A DNA stretch of 64,000 nt from Geodermatophilaceae bacterium URHB0062 (lineage in GTDB: Bacteria > Actinomycetota > Actinomycetes > Mycobacteriales > Geodermatophilaceae). Shown here in pieces: positions 37,884 to 47,568 of this stretch. Each line of letters opens with the position of its first letter. Positions within the stretch are counted from its first letter, which is position 1. Where the stretch lies: assembly GCA_000620185.1 (NCBI GenBank), contig KK211087.1:1-64000 (forward strand), in the 5' to 3' direction. The notes beneath the pieces were generated by a model. That model worked only from the letters and a program-made list of their open reading frames with translations. It was not told where the DNA came from and ran no database searches. The translations under genes and the position numbers were made by a program.

Positions 37884-39320
37884 TCACGCCCGGGCAGCTG
37901 CCCCCGGCTCGACCGACGCCTTGATCGACGCCTCCTCCTGCTCCACGTAGCCGTACATCTCGGGGAGGATGAACTTCGCTGCGAGGAAGCCGGTCAGCGA
38001 CAGCAGGGACACGGCCAGGGTGGCCCAGACCTTGCCCCACGACTCGGTCATGATCGGGAAGACGAATGCGCCGAAGAACGACGCGGCCTTGACGAAGGTG
38101 TAGCCGAAGCCGGAGGCGGTGGCCTTGAAGCGCGGCGGCGCCACCATCGAGACGATGGTCATGCCGTTGGAGGCATCCCAGTAGTGGCCCCACATCAGCG
38201 TGCAGGCGCCGATGACGATCAGCCACTTCACGTCCTGGCCGAGCCCGTAGGCACCGATGATCAGACCTGTGAAGGCGAGGCCGTAGCCCCACATGGCGAC
38301 GCCCTTGTGGCCGATCCGGGCGATCATCAGCGGTGCGACGAAGCCCGAGATCGTGGCGAGGACGTAGATGCCGGCCGTGACGAGGTTGCTCCCCGTGATG
38401 TCCGTCGTCCCGCCGGTGGTCGTGACGCCCACGCCCGCCGTCACGAGGATGACCGGCAGGTAGAAGCCGAACGCCGTGAACTCCGCGCCCTGGCAGGCGT
38501 TGGAGATCCAACCGAAGATCGTCGCCCGCTTCTTGATCGGGTCGGACCAGATCACCCGGAGGAAGTCGCTGACCTTCGGCTTGACCATCGGCATGTCCTC
38601 GTTGGGCAGCATGTCGAGCGGGTCGTTGAAGAGGTCCTGCGAGACCTGCTTGGCCTTGACGAACTGCCCGCGCTGGAGCAGCGACAGCGGGGTCTCCGGG
38701 AGGTTGAGCCGGGCGAGCAGGAGGATGGCTGCAGGCACCGCGCCGAGCGCGAGCGCGACGCGCCACAGGATGCTGGGGTCCATGCCGATCTCGTACATGA
38801 TCGTGATGACGACGATCGAGAAGACCTCGCCGAGGCCGAACATGAACTGCCACCGGCTGCCCATGATCTCGCGCTTGCCCTTGGACATCGACTCCATGAT
38901 GTAGGCGTAGCCGTTGGCGATGTCGCTGCCGAGCGGGAGGCCGATCAGGAACCGGATGATGATGAGGTCCCAGATGTTCTGGGAGAAGCCCTGCGCGATG
39001 GCCAGCACGATGAACAGCACCATCGTCATGATGAAGACGCGCTTGCGGCCCAGCCGGTCGGCGACAAAGCCGCCCAGCAGGGCGCCGATCAGCGCTCCGC
39101 CCTGCACCGCGGCCGTGGCCAGCCCCAGTTGGGCGGCGGTCGGGTTGTACTCGTCCTTGATGAACACCAGCACGAAGGAGATCGCGTAGAGATCCCAGGC
39201 CTCGATGAGGATCGTCGCGATCATCATCCAGCCGCCTCGGTTGCTGGATGCCGTGCCCTCCTTGTTCAACAGGACCGCGGTTGCCTGGTCGGACAACCGT
39301 CGGATCTGCGTCGCTTCCAT
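37884..39320 (-). CDS. MFS transporter (sugar porter/PHS-like), 478 aa
   Basis: Twelve hydrophobic segments are expected. Segment 1 has ILIEAWDLYAISFVLVFI; the loop 2-3 signature is GGFVADRLGRKRVFI near 83; RFLIGLPLGSDIANGYAYIMES matches the family D1/segment 5 motif, and LPETPLSLL in the middle is the PETK-like region. This belongs with sugar porters and phosphate:H+ symporters. It is the only transporter in the sugar-acid island, converging on manD, so it should import a hexonate or related acid. ATG at 39320 has GGGAGGCAGG before it. Confidence 0.85.
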   Translation of the reverse strand: MEATQIRRLSDQATAVLLNKEGTASSNRGGWMMIATILIEAWDLYAISFVLVFIKDEYNPTAAQLGLATAAVQGGALIGALLGGFVADRLGRKRVFIMTMVLFIVLAIAQGFSQNIWDLIIIRFLIGLPLGSDIANGYAYIMESMSKGKREIMGSRWQFMFGLGEVFSIVVITIMYEIGMDPSILWRVALALGAVPAAILLLARLNLPETPLSLLQRGQFVKAKQVSQDLFNDPLDMLPNEDMPMVKPKVSDFLRVIWSDPIKKRATIFGWISNACQGAEFTAFGFYLPVILVTAGVGVTTTGGTTDITGSNLVTAGIYVLATISGFVAPLMIARIGHKGVAMWGYGLAFTGLIIGAYGLGQDVKWLIVIGACTLMWGHYWDASNGMTIVSMVAPPRFKATASGFGYTFVKAASFFGAFVFPIMTESWGKVWATLAVSLLSLTGFLAAKFILPEMYGYVEQEEASIKASVEPGAAARA

Positions 39321-39580
39321 CCTGCCTCCCCTTCAGCTCGCGGTGTGGGCGTTGCATCCCACCCACCCGGCCTCGGCGTGAGGGGCTCGGGGGGCCGGCG
39401 CCGCGCTCCGTTCCCCTGTGGGCCCGGTCCGAAACGCGTCGAGGCAGCTCGCCGACAGCACCGCCCGTGACCGCCCCGGAGCGTCGAGAGGATCGACCGC
39501 CCGCCGCCTACATTGACCGAGGACCTTCGGCGTCGGCCCCCCGCTGACCGACTGCCGCACCGATGCAGACGGGAGCCCCG

Positions 39581-41116
39581 ATGAGCGTCGCACCGCCCCT
39601 TGACCGCCTCGGTGTGCAGTTGAACGCCGCGGACAACGTCCTCGTCGCAACCCGTGACCTGCGGGCCGGCGAAGCGAACGGATCCCTCGTCCTACGCGCG
39701 AGCGTGCCGCGGGGGCACAAGGTGGCCCTCGCACCCATCGCCCCGGGCGAGCCGGTGCGCAAGTACAACCAGATCATCGGTTTCGCGACGGCACCGATCG
39801 AGCCCGGTGACCACGTCCACACCCACAACCTGGGCTTCCAGGCCTTCGAGCGGGAGTACGCCTTCGGTGCCGACGTCGCACCGACCCGGTTCGTCCCCGA
39901 GGACGAGCGCGCCACGTTCCAGGGGATCGTGCGCGGTAACGGGCGGGTGGCCACCCGCAACTACATCGGCATCCTCACCTCGGTGAACTGCTCGGCGACC
40001 GCCGCGAAGCTGATCGCCGACCAGTTCCGCTCGCCCGGGGTGCTCGACGAGTTCCCCAACGTCGACGGCGTGGTCGCCCTCACCCACCAGGCCGGTTGCG
40101 GCATGGCCGACAGCGGAGAGGGTTTCGACGTCCTCCGGCGCACCCTGACCGGCTATGCCGAGCACCCCAACTTCGCGGGCTTCCTCATGCTCGGGCTCGG
40201 ATGCGAGGTCAACCAGATCTCCGGCATGTCCGACGCCTGGGACCTGGACGACTCCACCCTGGTGTCGACCATGACCATCCAGGAACAGGGCGGCACCGCG
40301 GCCACGGTACGGGCCGGCGTGGCGGCCATCGGCGAGATGCTGCCGGTCGCTGATCGGGTGCGCCGCACCACCGTTCCCGCCGGCGAACTGGTCCTCGGGC
40401 TCAACTGCGGCGGCTCGGACGCGTACTCCGGCCTCACCGCCAACCCCGCGCTCGGTGCCGCGGTGGACCTGCTCGTGCGCCACGGTGGGACGGCGGTCCT
40501 CGGGGAGACGCCCGAGGTCTACGGGGCCGAGCACCTGCTCACCCGGCGCGCGGTCAGCCGCGAGGTCGGCGACCGGCTCCTCGAGCGCATCCGGTGGTGG
40601 GAGAACTACACCGCCGACAACGGCGGGTCGATGGACAACAATCCCTCGCCGGGGAACAAGGCGGGGGGACTGACCACCATCCTGGAGAAGTCCCTGGGCG
40701 CCGTGGCGAAGGGCGGGACCACGAACCTCACCGCGGTCTACCGCTACGCCGAGCGGGTTACGGCCAAGGGCTTCACGTTCATGGACACCCCCGGCTACGA
40801 CCCTGTCTCGGTCACCGGCATCGTCGCCGGCGGCGCCACGGTCATGTGCTTCACCACGGGCCGCGGCTCGGTGCTCGGCTGCAAGCCCACGCCCAGCCTG
40901 AAGCTCGCCACGAACACCGAGATGTACCGGCGGATGTCCGGGGACATGGACCTGAACTGCGGCGTGATCATGGACGGCGAGGCGTCGGTGCAGGACATGG
41001 GGGAGCAGCTGTTCGGCCTCATCCTGGAGACGGCGAGCGGGCGCAAGACCGTGAGCGAGGAACTGGGCTTCGGTCAGGAGGAATTCGTGCCCTGGCAGCT
41101 CGGCGCGGTCATGTGA
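39581..41116 (+). CDS. uxaA: UxaA-family altronate (or galactarate) dehydratase, 511 aa
   Basis: This is a full-length UxaA/GarD-type Fe-dependent dehydratase. N-terminal SAF-like domain (about 1-95) with LAPIAPGEPVRKYNQIIGFA and VHTHNLGF; main domain with GYGR-like GNGRVATRNYIGIL near 120, THQAGCGM near 170, MLGLGCEVNQI near 205, NCGGSDAYSG near 275 and NPSPGNKAGGLTTI. It dehydrates D-altronate to 2-keto-3-deoxygluconate in the known pathway; galactarate is the alternative. ATG at 39581 is chosen, since CGGGAGC lies a few bases before it and the earlier ATG (39563) has none. The DgoD-type gene follows 47 bp downstream. Confidence 0.85.
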   Translation: MSVAPPLDRLGVQLNAADNVLVATRDLRAGEANGSLVLRASVPRGHKVALAPIAPGEPVRKYNQIIGFATAPIEPGDHVHTHNLGFQAFEREYAFGADVAPTRFVPEDERATFQGIVRGNGRVATRNYIGILTSVNCSATAAKLIADQFRSPGVLDEFPNVDGVVALTHQAGCGMADSGEGFDVLRRTLTGYAEHPNFAGFLMLGLGCEVNQISGMSDAWDLDDSTLVSTMTIQEQGGTAATVRAGVAAIGEMLPVADRVRRTTVPAGELVLGLNCGGSDAYSGLTANPALGAAVDLLVRHGGTAVLGETPEVYGAEHLLTRRAVSREVGDRLLERIRWWENYTADNGGSMDNNPSPGNKAGGLTTILEKSLGAVAKGGTTNLTAVYRYAERVTAKGFTFMDTPGYDPVSVTGIVAGGATVMCFTTGRGSVLGCKPTPSLKLATNTEMYRRMSGDMDLNCGVIMDGEASVQDMGEQLFGLILETASGRKTVSEELGFGQEEFVPWQLGAVM

Positions 41117-41163
41117 GACCCGCTCCGCGACGGTGATCGGGACACGGACGGGAAGGGAGCCCG

Positions 41164-42309
41164 ATGAAGATCGATCGCCTCACGACCTACCTGGTACCGC
41201 CGCGCTGGCTGTTCCTCAGGATCGATACCGATGACGGGCCGACCGGCTGGGGGGAGCCGGTGGTCGAAGGTCGTGCCGCCACCGTCGCCACCGCGGTCGA
41301 GGAGATGGCCGACTACCTGATCGGTCAGGACCCCCTGCGCATCGAGGAGCACTGGAACGTGCTGGCGAAGGGGGGCTTCTACCGAGGCGGCCCGATTCTC
41401 TCCAGCGCTCTCGCCGGCATCGACCAGGCGCTGTGGGACATCGCCGGGAAGAGCATCGGGGTGCCGGTGCACCAGATGCTCGGCGGCCACGTCCGGGACC
41501 GGGTGCGGGTCTACTCCTGGATCGGCGGGGACGACCCCCGGGAGGTGGCGGTGGAGGCGGCGATCAAGGTCGAGCAGGGATTCACGGCCGTCAAGATGAA
41601 CGGCTCTGGTCCGCTCCGGGTCATCGACACCCCGGCCCAGGCCGCCGCGGTGGCGGAGCGGGTGGCCGCGGTGCGCGAGGTGCTGGGTCCCGATCGCGAC
41701 GTGGCGGTCGACTTCCACGGCCGGATGAGCCTGCCCATGGCGCGCCGGGTCCTGCCGCTTCTCGAGGAGTTCGCCCCGATGTTCGTCGAGGAGCCGGTGG
41801 TTCCCGAGGTCAGCGAGCTGGTCGGGCAACTGGTGGCGGCGACACCGATCCCGATCGCACTCGGCGAGCGCCTGTACAACAGGTGGGACTTCCGCCGCGT
41901 GCTGCCCACTGGCGTGGCCGTGATCCAGCCCGACCTGTCGCATGCGGGAGGCATCTCCGAGGTCCGCAAGATCGCCACGATGGCGGAGGCGTACGACGTG
42001 GCGCTGGCGCCACACTGCCCGCTGGGTCCCATCGCCCTGGCGTCGAGCCTGCAGGTGGCTCTGGCCAGCCCCAACCTGCTCATCCAGGAGCAGAGCCTCG
42101 GCATCCACTACAACGCGGGCTCCGACCTGCTCGACTACCTGGTCGATGCCTCGGTGTTCGACTACACCGACGGCTTCGTGGCCCGGCTCACCGGTCCCGG
42201 GTTGGGCATCGAGGTCGATGCCGCGGCGGTGGAGAAGGCGGCAGCCGTCGGCCACCGCTGGCGGAACCAGGTCTGGCGTCGGGACGACGGCTCGTTCGCC
42301 GAGTGGTGA
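41164..42309 (+). CDS. dgoD: D-galactonate dehydratase (enolase superfamily), 381 aa
   Basis: The product should dehydrate D-galactonate to 2-keto-3-deoxygalactonate. Ligand positions are the same as in the E. coli enzyme to my knowledge: Asp183 and His185 in VDFHGR, Glu209 in FVEEP, Glu235 in ALGERLY, and His284 in LAPHCPLGP. Length is the family norm. GGAAGGGAGC before the ATG supports the start. It pairs with the UxaA gene and converges with the mannitol dehydrogenase-family gene, 12 bp away. Confidence 0.85.
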   Translation: MKIDRLTTYLVPPRWLFLRIDTDDGPTGWGEPVVEGRAATVATAVEEMADYLIGQDPLRIEEHWNVLAKGGFYRGGPILSSALAGIDQALWDIAGKSIGVPVHQMLGGHVRDRVRVYSWIGGDDPREVAVEAAIKVEQGFTAVKMNGSGPLRVIDTPAQAAAVAERVAAVREVLGPDRDVAVDFHGRMSLPMARRVLPLLEEFAPMFVEEPVVPEVSELVGQLVAATPIPIALGERLYNRWDFRRVLPTGVAVIQPDLSHAGGISEVRKIATMAEAYDVALAPHCPLGPIALASSLQVALASPNLLIQEQSLGIHYNAGSDLLDYLVDASVFDYTDGFVARLTGPGLGIEVDAAAVEKAAAVGHRWRNQVWRRDDGSFAEW

Positions 42310-42321
42310 GCCAGGGAGGAG

Positions 42322-43830
42322 CTAGGCGTCGCCGGCCGCCTCCCCGGCGGCGGCCCGCGGTCCTGAGCGGTGCAGGATGTCGACGAACTCGCCGGTGCGG
42401 GCGATGAACGCCTCCGCGGAGGCCAGCTCCCCGCCCAGCAGGTGCCGATCCGCGATGGCGTGCCGGGCGAGATCGATGCCGTCGCCGCTGGTGGCCGCCA
42501 GCGCGGCCAGCTCGGGCCGCAACGGATCCTGCATCGCGCGGGCGTGGGGGCCGGGATCGAACCCGTCGAGCGGCGCCATGCAGGTGAGGTAGGCGGCGAC
42601 CGTCAGCGCCAGGTGGTGCGGCATGGAGCCGGTGGCGAGCAGTTGCCGCGCCGGCTCCGGGATCCGCTGGCGCAGCTTCGTCGATCCGTCACTGCCCACC
42701 TGACTGGTCCGGTGGCCGAGTCCGGTGTTGCGCCACCGGGTGAACAGCTGCGCCTCGTACGCCTCGACATCGACGTCGCGGGGCACCGACAGCGAGGGCA
42801 GGTACTCCTGGCGCAGCACTCGGCGGGCCGCCTGCTCGATGAAGTCGGCGCCGACCGCCTCCGGGATCGTCGCCGCACCGGCGAGCGCCCCGAGGTAGGC
42901 CAGCAGTGAGTGGGTGCCGTTGAGAAGTCGCAGCTTGAGCTCCTCGTAGGCGGTCACCTCGTCCGAGAAGATCGCGCCGCCTGCTTCCCAGGCCGGCCGC
43001 CCGGCAGCGAAGTCGTCCTCGAGCACCCACATCGAGAAGGGCTCGGCCGGCACGGGCACGGCGTCGGCGTAGCCGAGGTGCTCGGCGATCGTGGCGCGGT
43101 AGACGTCGGTCGTGGCCGGCACGATGCGGTCGACCATCGAGGAGGGGAACCGCACGGCGCTGTCGAGATACGCGGTGAGCTCGTCGGCCTCCGCTGTCGG
43201 CAGCGCCCCGGCGAACTGGCGGACGAGCCGTTCGGTGTGCCGGCCGTTCTCGGCCAGGTTGTCGCAGCTGAGCACCGTGACCGGCGCGCCATCGGACCGG
43301 GCCCGCCGCTGCAGGCCCCGGCTGAGTTGTCCGATCACGGTGCGCGGCGGTGTCAGCCCTGTCAGGTCGGAGCGGACATCGTCGTTCTCGATGTCCAGCG
43401 CCCCGGTGGAGGGCGCATACGTGTAGCCCCGCTCGGTGATCGTCAGCGTGACGATCCGGGTGGCCGGGGCCGCGAGGGCGTCCAGGAGTCGGTCGGGCTC
43501 GTCGGCGGCGACGAACGCGTCGCTGTGCACGTCCGGCACGCGGAAGTCGTAACCCTCGGGGGCGATCTGCACGACGGTGTACAGGAGTTCCTGGGCACGC
43601 AGCGCCTCGACCACCGCGGCCGACCGGCTGGCCACGCCGATGATGCCCCAAGGCCCGGGTTCCGCGGTGAGGGCGGCGTCGGTGTAGACGGCCTGGTGGG
43701 CGCGGTGGAAGTTGCCCAGGCCCAGGTGCACGATGCCGGCCGGGGGAGGTGCCGGGCGGCCGGCGGTCAGGCCCGGGAACCCTCCCGGCAGGGCTCGGCG
43801 GCTGAGCCGGGGGAGCGACACCGGGCTCAC
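42322..43830 (-). CDS. Mannitol dehydrogenase family (UxuB/MtlD-like polyol or uronate reductase), 502 aa
   Basis: This is a polyol-specific long-chain dehydrogenase. GIVHLGLGNFHRAHQA near 32-47 is the NAD motif, and KLRLLNGTH fits K-x4-N-x2-H, the catalytic lysine signature. The family includes fructuronate reductase (UxuB), tagaturonate reductase (UxaB) and mannitol/arabinitol dehydrogenases. The setting favours a hexonate/ketohexonate pair; UxuB would deliver mannonate to ManD. No uronate isomerase is in the window. The GTG at 43830 overlaps the upstream stop (GTGA), so it is co-translated with the idonate-type dehydrogenase. Confidence 0.8.
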   Translation of the reverse strand: MSPVSLPRLSRRALPGGFPGLTAGRPAPPPAGIVHLGLGNFHRAHQAVYTDAALTAEPGPWGIIGVASRSAAVVEALRAQELLYTVVQIAPEGYDFRVPDVHSDAFVAADEPDRLLDALAAPATRIVTLTITERGYTYAPSTGALDIENDDVRSDLTGLTPPRTVIGQLSRGLQRRARSDGAPVTVLSCDNLAENGRHTERLVRQFAGALPTAEADELTAYLDSAVRFPSSMVDRIVPATTDVYRATIAEHLGYADAVPVPAEPFSMWVLEDDFAAGRPAWEAGGAIFSDEVTAYEELKLRLLNGTHSLLAYLGALAGAATIPEAVGADFIEQAARRVLRQEYLPSLSVPRDVDVEAYEAQLFTRWRNTGLGHRTSQVGSDGSTKLRQRIPEPARQLLATGSMPHHLALTVAAYLTCMAPLDGFDPGPHARAMQDPLRPELAALAATSGDGIDLARHAIADRHLLGGELASAEAFIARTGEFVDILHRSGPRAAAGEAAGDA

Positions 43831-44864
43831 TGGTCGCTTCCGGGGGTGGTCCCGTCCGGCCAGAGGGCGACGACGACCTTGCCGGAGGCGTCGGAGTCCT
43901 TGGCGGCGGAAAACGCGTCGACTGCCTGGTCGGCAGGCACCACGTGCGTGATCACCGACTCGATCCCGGGCCGCTCGGCCAGCAGGGTGACCGCCTCGTC
44001 GATCTCGTCGTCGAACCGGAACGCCCCACGCAGCTGCAGCTCCTTGGAGACCAGCGGCGCGAGGTTCACCGGCCGTGGCTCGTTCGGCACCATGCCGACC
44101 TGGACGACGATCGCGGCGCGCCGGGCCCCGACCAGGGCAGGCCCGATCGCCGCCGGCACCCCGGAGCACTCCAGCACGACGTCGAACGACTGCGCCGGGA
44201 TCTCCTCCACGCCCACCTGCACGGTTCCGTGCACGCCGAGCTCACGAGCCCGCCGCAGCGGGCCGGGGAGGACGTCGGTGCACACGACCTCGGCCGCCCC
44301 GCGCGCCAGCGCCCCGGCGGCGGTGAGCAGACCGATCGGACCGGAGCCGGACACGAGCACGCGGGCGCCGGCGACGTCCCCGGCGATCGTCAGGCCGTGC
44401 AGGCCGACGGCCAGCGGCTCGGCGAGCGCGGCCCGCAGCAGCGGCAACTCCGGCGGCAGCACGCGGACCATGTCCCGCCGGACCAGCAGCTGCTCCTGCA
44501 TCCCGCCCTGGGTGTGCGGCCACGTGGATGCGCTGCCCAGATACGAGCCGCCGGGCCACAGATGCCGGCGGTCCTCGATCCCCGGCTGCGGAGTGCCGAA
44601 GGTCGCCGGGTGCACGGTGACCGGCGTCCCGGGCGCGAGCTCGCCGCTCGGGTCGAGCTCGACGGTGCCGGAGACCTCGTGACCGGGTACCAGCGGCTCG
44701 CGGACGACGAACTCGCCGTTGGCTCCCTCGTTGTAGTAGTGCAGGTCCGAGCCGCAGATGCCGCCGTAGGCCATGCGCAGCAGGACATCGCCCTCGCCGG
44801 GCTCCGGGGCCGCCAGCTCGTCGTTGCGCAGGTCGAGCTTGCCGTGGATGACGATCGCCCTCAT
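43827..44864 (-). CDS. Zinc dehydrogenase, L-idonate 5-dehydrogenase-like, 345 aa
   Basis: This medium-chain dehydrogenase resembles IdnD. Catalytic zinc residues are Cys37 in GGICGSDLHYY, His62 and Glu63 in PGHEVSG; the cofactor motif is SGSGPIGLL near 172. The structural zinc loop, with four Cys in classical enzymes, is replaced here by PATFGTPQPGIEDRRHLWPGG without cysteine. It oxidises L-idonate to 5-ketogluconate in E. coli; another polyol or aldonate is possible. ATG at 44864 with GAGAGGGAGACGC upstream. It is transcribed first in the pair with the mannitol dehydrogenase-family gene. Confidence 0.8.
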   Translation of the reverse strand: MRAIVIHGKLDLRNDELAAPEPGEGDVLLRMAYGGICGSDLHYYNEGANGEFVVREPLVPGHEVSGTVELDPSGELAPGTPVTVHPATFGTPQPGIEDRRHLWPGGSYLGSASTWPHTQGGMQEQLLVRRDMVRVLPPELPLLRAALAEPLAVGLHGLTIAGDVAGARVLVSGSGPIGLLTAAGALARGAAEVVCTDVLPGPLRRARELGVHGTVQVGVEEIPAQSFDVVLECSGVPAAIGPALVGARRAAIVVQVGMVPNEPRPVNLAPLVSKELQLRGAFRFDDEIDEAVTLLAERPGIESVITHVVPADQAVDAFSAAKDSDASGKVVVALWPDGTTPGSDQ

Positions 44865-45098
44865 GGCGTCTCCCTCTCGTGTGCGGGGCTGCTCCGACGC
44901 AAGGTCCGGCGAACGGCGCCGTCCCGCCGTCGACGACGCTGCCCTGCCAGGGGACCAGGCCGGAGGCGCCGGAGCACACAGGGATCGGCGTGCCGACGTG
45001 GCCGCCCCCTCCATGCCCAGCAGGCGGCCGACCAACCGAGCGGGTGGCCGACATGTGCGGCAGGCGAGCGGCCGGGCGAAGGGCCGAGCTCCCCCGCG

Positions 45099-45563
45099 TC
45101 AGAGACCGAGGTCGCTGAGCCCCGGGTGGTCGTCGGGACGCCGTCCCTGCGGCCAGTGGTAGAGGCGGTCGGCCTCGCTGATCGGCAGGTCGTTGATGCT
45201 GGCGTGGCGACGACGCATCAGGCCGTTCTCGTCGAACTCCCAGTTCTCGTTGCCGTAGGAGCGGAACCAGGTGCCGGAGTCGTCGTGCCACTCGTAGGCG
45301 AACCGGACGGCGATCCGGTTGCCGTCGAAGGCCCACAGCTCCTTGATCAGCCGGTACTCGAGCTCTCGCTGCCACTTGCGGGTCAGGAAGGCCACGATGT
45401 CGTCGCGCCCGGTGAGGAACTCCGCCCGGTTCCGCCACCGCGAGTCGACCGTGTAGGCGCCGGCCACCTTCTCGGGGTCGCGGGTGTTCCACCCGTCCTC
45501 GGCGAGGCGGACCTTCTGCGCCGCCGTCTCGGCGTCGAACGGCGGCAGCGGGGGACGGGTCAT
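45099..45563 (-). CDS. DUF1348 / NTF2-like protein, 154 aa
   Basis: This family has an NTF2-like fold of unknown function. Features are [21 protein letters not shown] near 17-37, [24 protein letters not shown] near 41-64, and the long [18 protein letters not shown] and [13 protein letters not shown]. The strong conservation of aromatic residues suggests a substrate pocket. It overlaps the ArsC-like gene by 4 bp (ATGA), downstream of it on the same strand. Confidence 0.85.
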   Translation of the reverse strand: MTRPPLPPFDAETAAQKVRLAEDGWNTRDPEKVAGAYTVDSRWRNRAEFLTGRDDIVAFLTRKWQRELEYRLIKELWAFDGNRIAVRFAYEWHDDSGTWFRSYGNENWEFDENGLMRRRHASINDLPISEADRLYHWPQGRRPDDHPGLSDLGL

Positions 45564-45949
45564 GGCGTGCTCCGTTCAGGGTCCTCGGCCGGACGCCGCC
45601 CGGCCGCCAGCACCTCGGTGAGAGTGTCGTCGTCCCGGGCCACCCACGCCCGGCCGTCGTCGGTGAGGACGAGCGGTCGCTGGATGAGCCGCGGGTGCTC
45701 CGCCAGCAGCCGGATCCACGCGTCGGCGTCCCGGGCCGTCTCGGCCAGCCGCAGCTCGCGGGCGAGCGGTTCGGACATGCGGGTGATGTCCCACGGCTCC
45801 AGGCCGAGCGCCTTCAGCGCTCGCCGGAGCTCGGCCTCGGTGGGCGGGTCGTCGAGGTAGCGGCGGAGCGTGAACTCGACGCCGGCCTCCTCGAGGTGGT
45901 CCCGCGCGGACCGGGATTTGGAGCACGACGGGTTGAACCAGACCTCCAC
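45560..45949 (-). CDS. ArsC/Spx-family thioredoxin-fold protein, 129 aa
   Basis: This arsenate reductase-like protein has Cys9 in [25 protein letters not shown] near 29, and Arg in LIQRPLVL near 89. All fit ArsC, whose cysteine takes arsenate with glutaredoxin as partner. No arsB or arsR is near, so the arsenic role is unproven. The GTG at 45949 is the only start before WFNPSCSKS. It is co-translated with the DUF1348 gene. Confidence 0.85.
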   Translation of the reverse strand: MEVWFNPSCSKSRSARDHLEEAGVEFTLRRYLDDPPTEAELRRALKALGLEPWDITRMSEPLARELRLAETARDADAWIRLLAEHPRLIQRPLVLTDDGRAWVARDDDTLTEVLAAGRRPAEDPERSTP

Positions 45950-46031
45950 GCGCTCAGCTTAGGAAGATGTGGCAGCTCGCGCGGGGGAAGCGGACCCCCG
46001 GTCGGCCGGCGACGGTGCCAGGATCCCGGCC

Positions 46032-47426
46032 ATGGCCGACCTCGCCGCGCTCCTGACCGATGCGGCTGCCCGGGTCGCGGACCATCGAGCCCAGGCGGCA
46101 GCAGGTCCGGTGGCGCCGTCGCCCGACGTCGTGACGACGGTGCGCTCGGCGCTCGGTTCCCTCCGCGACGAGCCGACGGAGCCCGCGCAGGTCATCGACG
46201 AGCTCGTGGCGGCGGTGCGTCCGGGTCTCGTCGCGACCACCGGCCCGCGCTACTTCGGCTTCGTCATCGGCGGGGCATTTCCGGCCGCCACGGCGGCGGA
46301 CATCCTCACGACCGGCTGGGACCAGCCTGCCTTCAACGCGGTCACCTCGCCGGCCGCCGCCGCGGTCGAGGAGGTGGCCGGAGGCTGGCTCGCCGAGCTG
46401 CTCGGACTGCCGGCCGGCGTGTCGGTCGGGTTCGTCACCGGTGGCCAGGCGGCCAACACCGTCGGGCTGGCGGCGGCCCGCCACCGGGTGCTGGCCCACG
46501 CCGGGTGGGACGTCGAGCGCGACGGACTGGCCGGTGCGCCGCCGGTGCGGGTCATCGCCTCGGCGGAGCGGCACGCCACCATCGACAGGAGCCTCCGGTT
46601 GCTGGGGCTGGGCACCCGCGCGGTGACCGCCGTCGACGCGGACGCGCAGGGGCGCATCGACGTCCCGGCGCTCGCGCGGACGCTCGACGCGCTGCCTCCC
46701 GGACCCACGGTGGTGTGCCTGCAGGCCGGCAACGTCAACACCGGCGCCTGCGACGACCTGGTGACGGGAGTGGCGGCTGCCCACCGGATCGGGGCGTGGG
46801 TGCACGTCGACGGCGCGTTCGGGTTGTGGGCCGCGGCGTCGCCAGCCACGCGGGGGCTCGTGGAAGGCCTGGCGGGGGCCGACTCGTGGGCGACCGACGG
46901 CCACAAGTGGCTGAACGTGCCCTACGACAGCGGTTACGTCTTCTGCGCCGACCCGGCGGCACACCGGGCGGCGATGTCGTTCACCGCTTCCTACCTGACG
47001 GGGCACGGTGAGGGGGAGGTGCGCGCGCCCAGCGACTACGTGCCCGAGTCGTCGCGCCGGGCACGCGGCTTCGCCACCTGGGCGGCGCTGCGGGAGCTCG
47101 GGCGCAGCGGAGTGGCCGAGCTGGTGGAGCGCTGCTGCGCGCTGGCCCGACGCTTCGGCGACCGGGCGGTCGACCTCGACGGGGTCGCGGTCCTCAACGA
47201 CGTCGTCCTCAACCAGGTGCTGCTCCGGTTCGGCGACGACGACGCGGCCACCGACGCCGTCGTGGCCGCTGTCCAGCGCTCGGGCGAGGCGTGGATGGGC
47301 GCGACGACCTGGCAGGGCAGGCGCGCGATGCGGATCTCGGTCTCGAACGCGACGACGAGCGAGGACGACGTCGACCGCGCCCTGCTCGCGGTGTCCACCG
47401 CCTGGACGGCGGTCGCCCGCCGCTGA
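46032..47426 (+). CDS. PLP-dependent amino-acid decarboxylase family (AADC/GAD-type), 464 aa
   Basis: The protein belongs to the group II decarboxylase fold. FVTGGQAANTVGLAAARH near 136, HVDGAFGLWAAASP near 257 with the PLP Asp, and TDGHKWLNVPYDSG near 287 with the Schiff-base Lys are clear. It should decarboxylate or otherwise convert an aromatic or acidic amino acid, specificity unknown. The ATG at 46032 has AGGATC about 10 nt upstream; the longer open frame to 45969 has a weak start. It is divergent from the ArsC-like gene. Aromatic amino-acid decarboxylation could connect with the aromatic island 27 kb away, but this is only a thought. Confidence 0.85.
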   Translation: MADLAALLTDAAARVADHRAQAAAGPVAPSPDVVTTVRSALGSLRDEPTEPAQVIDELVAAVRPGLVATTGPRYFGFVIGGAFPAATAADILTTGWDQPAFNAVTSPAAAAVEEVAGGWLAELLGLPAGVSVGFVTGGQAANTVGLAAARHRVLAHAGWDVERDGLAGAPPVRVIASAERHATIDRSLRLLGLGTRAVTAVDADAQGRIDVPALARTLDALPPGPTVVCLQAGNVNTGACDDLVTGVAAAHRIGAWVHVDGAFGLWAAASPATRGLVEGLAGADSWATDGHKWLNVPYDSGYVFCADPAAHRAAMSFTASYLTGHGEGEVRAPSDYVPESSRRARGFATWAALRELGRSGVAELVERCCALARRFGDRAVDLDGVAVLNDVVLNQVLLRFGDDDAATDAVVAAVQRSGEAWMGATTWQGRRAMRISVSNATTSEDDVDRALLAVSTAWTAVARR

Positions 47427-47568
47427 CTCGGCCGGACGGCGGGACCGACGGTGACGACGCGCGAGCGGGTGGACGCGGAGTGCGGTCGGCTCCGCCGGGC
47501 CGCTGGCGTGCCGGGACTCCCGGGTGTCGGATGAGAGCCCGTGCATCGACGGCCGTCGAGGAGTCCCC

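Noticed and set aside
37884-39320. Phosphate transporter
   Set aside because: The fold resembles PHS and sugar porters alike; the sugar-acid setting favours an organic acid substrate, so phosphate is not claimed.
45560-45949. Arsenic-resistance operon
   Set aside because: Only an ArsC-like protein is present; arsB, arsR and acr3 are missing, so resistance is not claimed.
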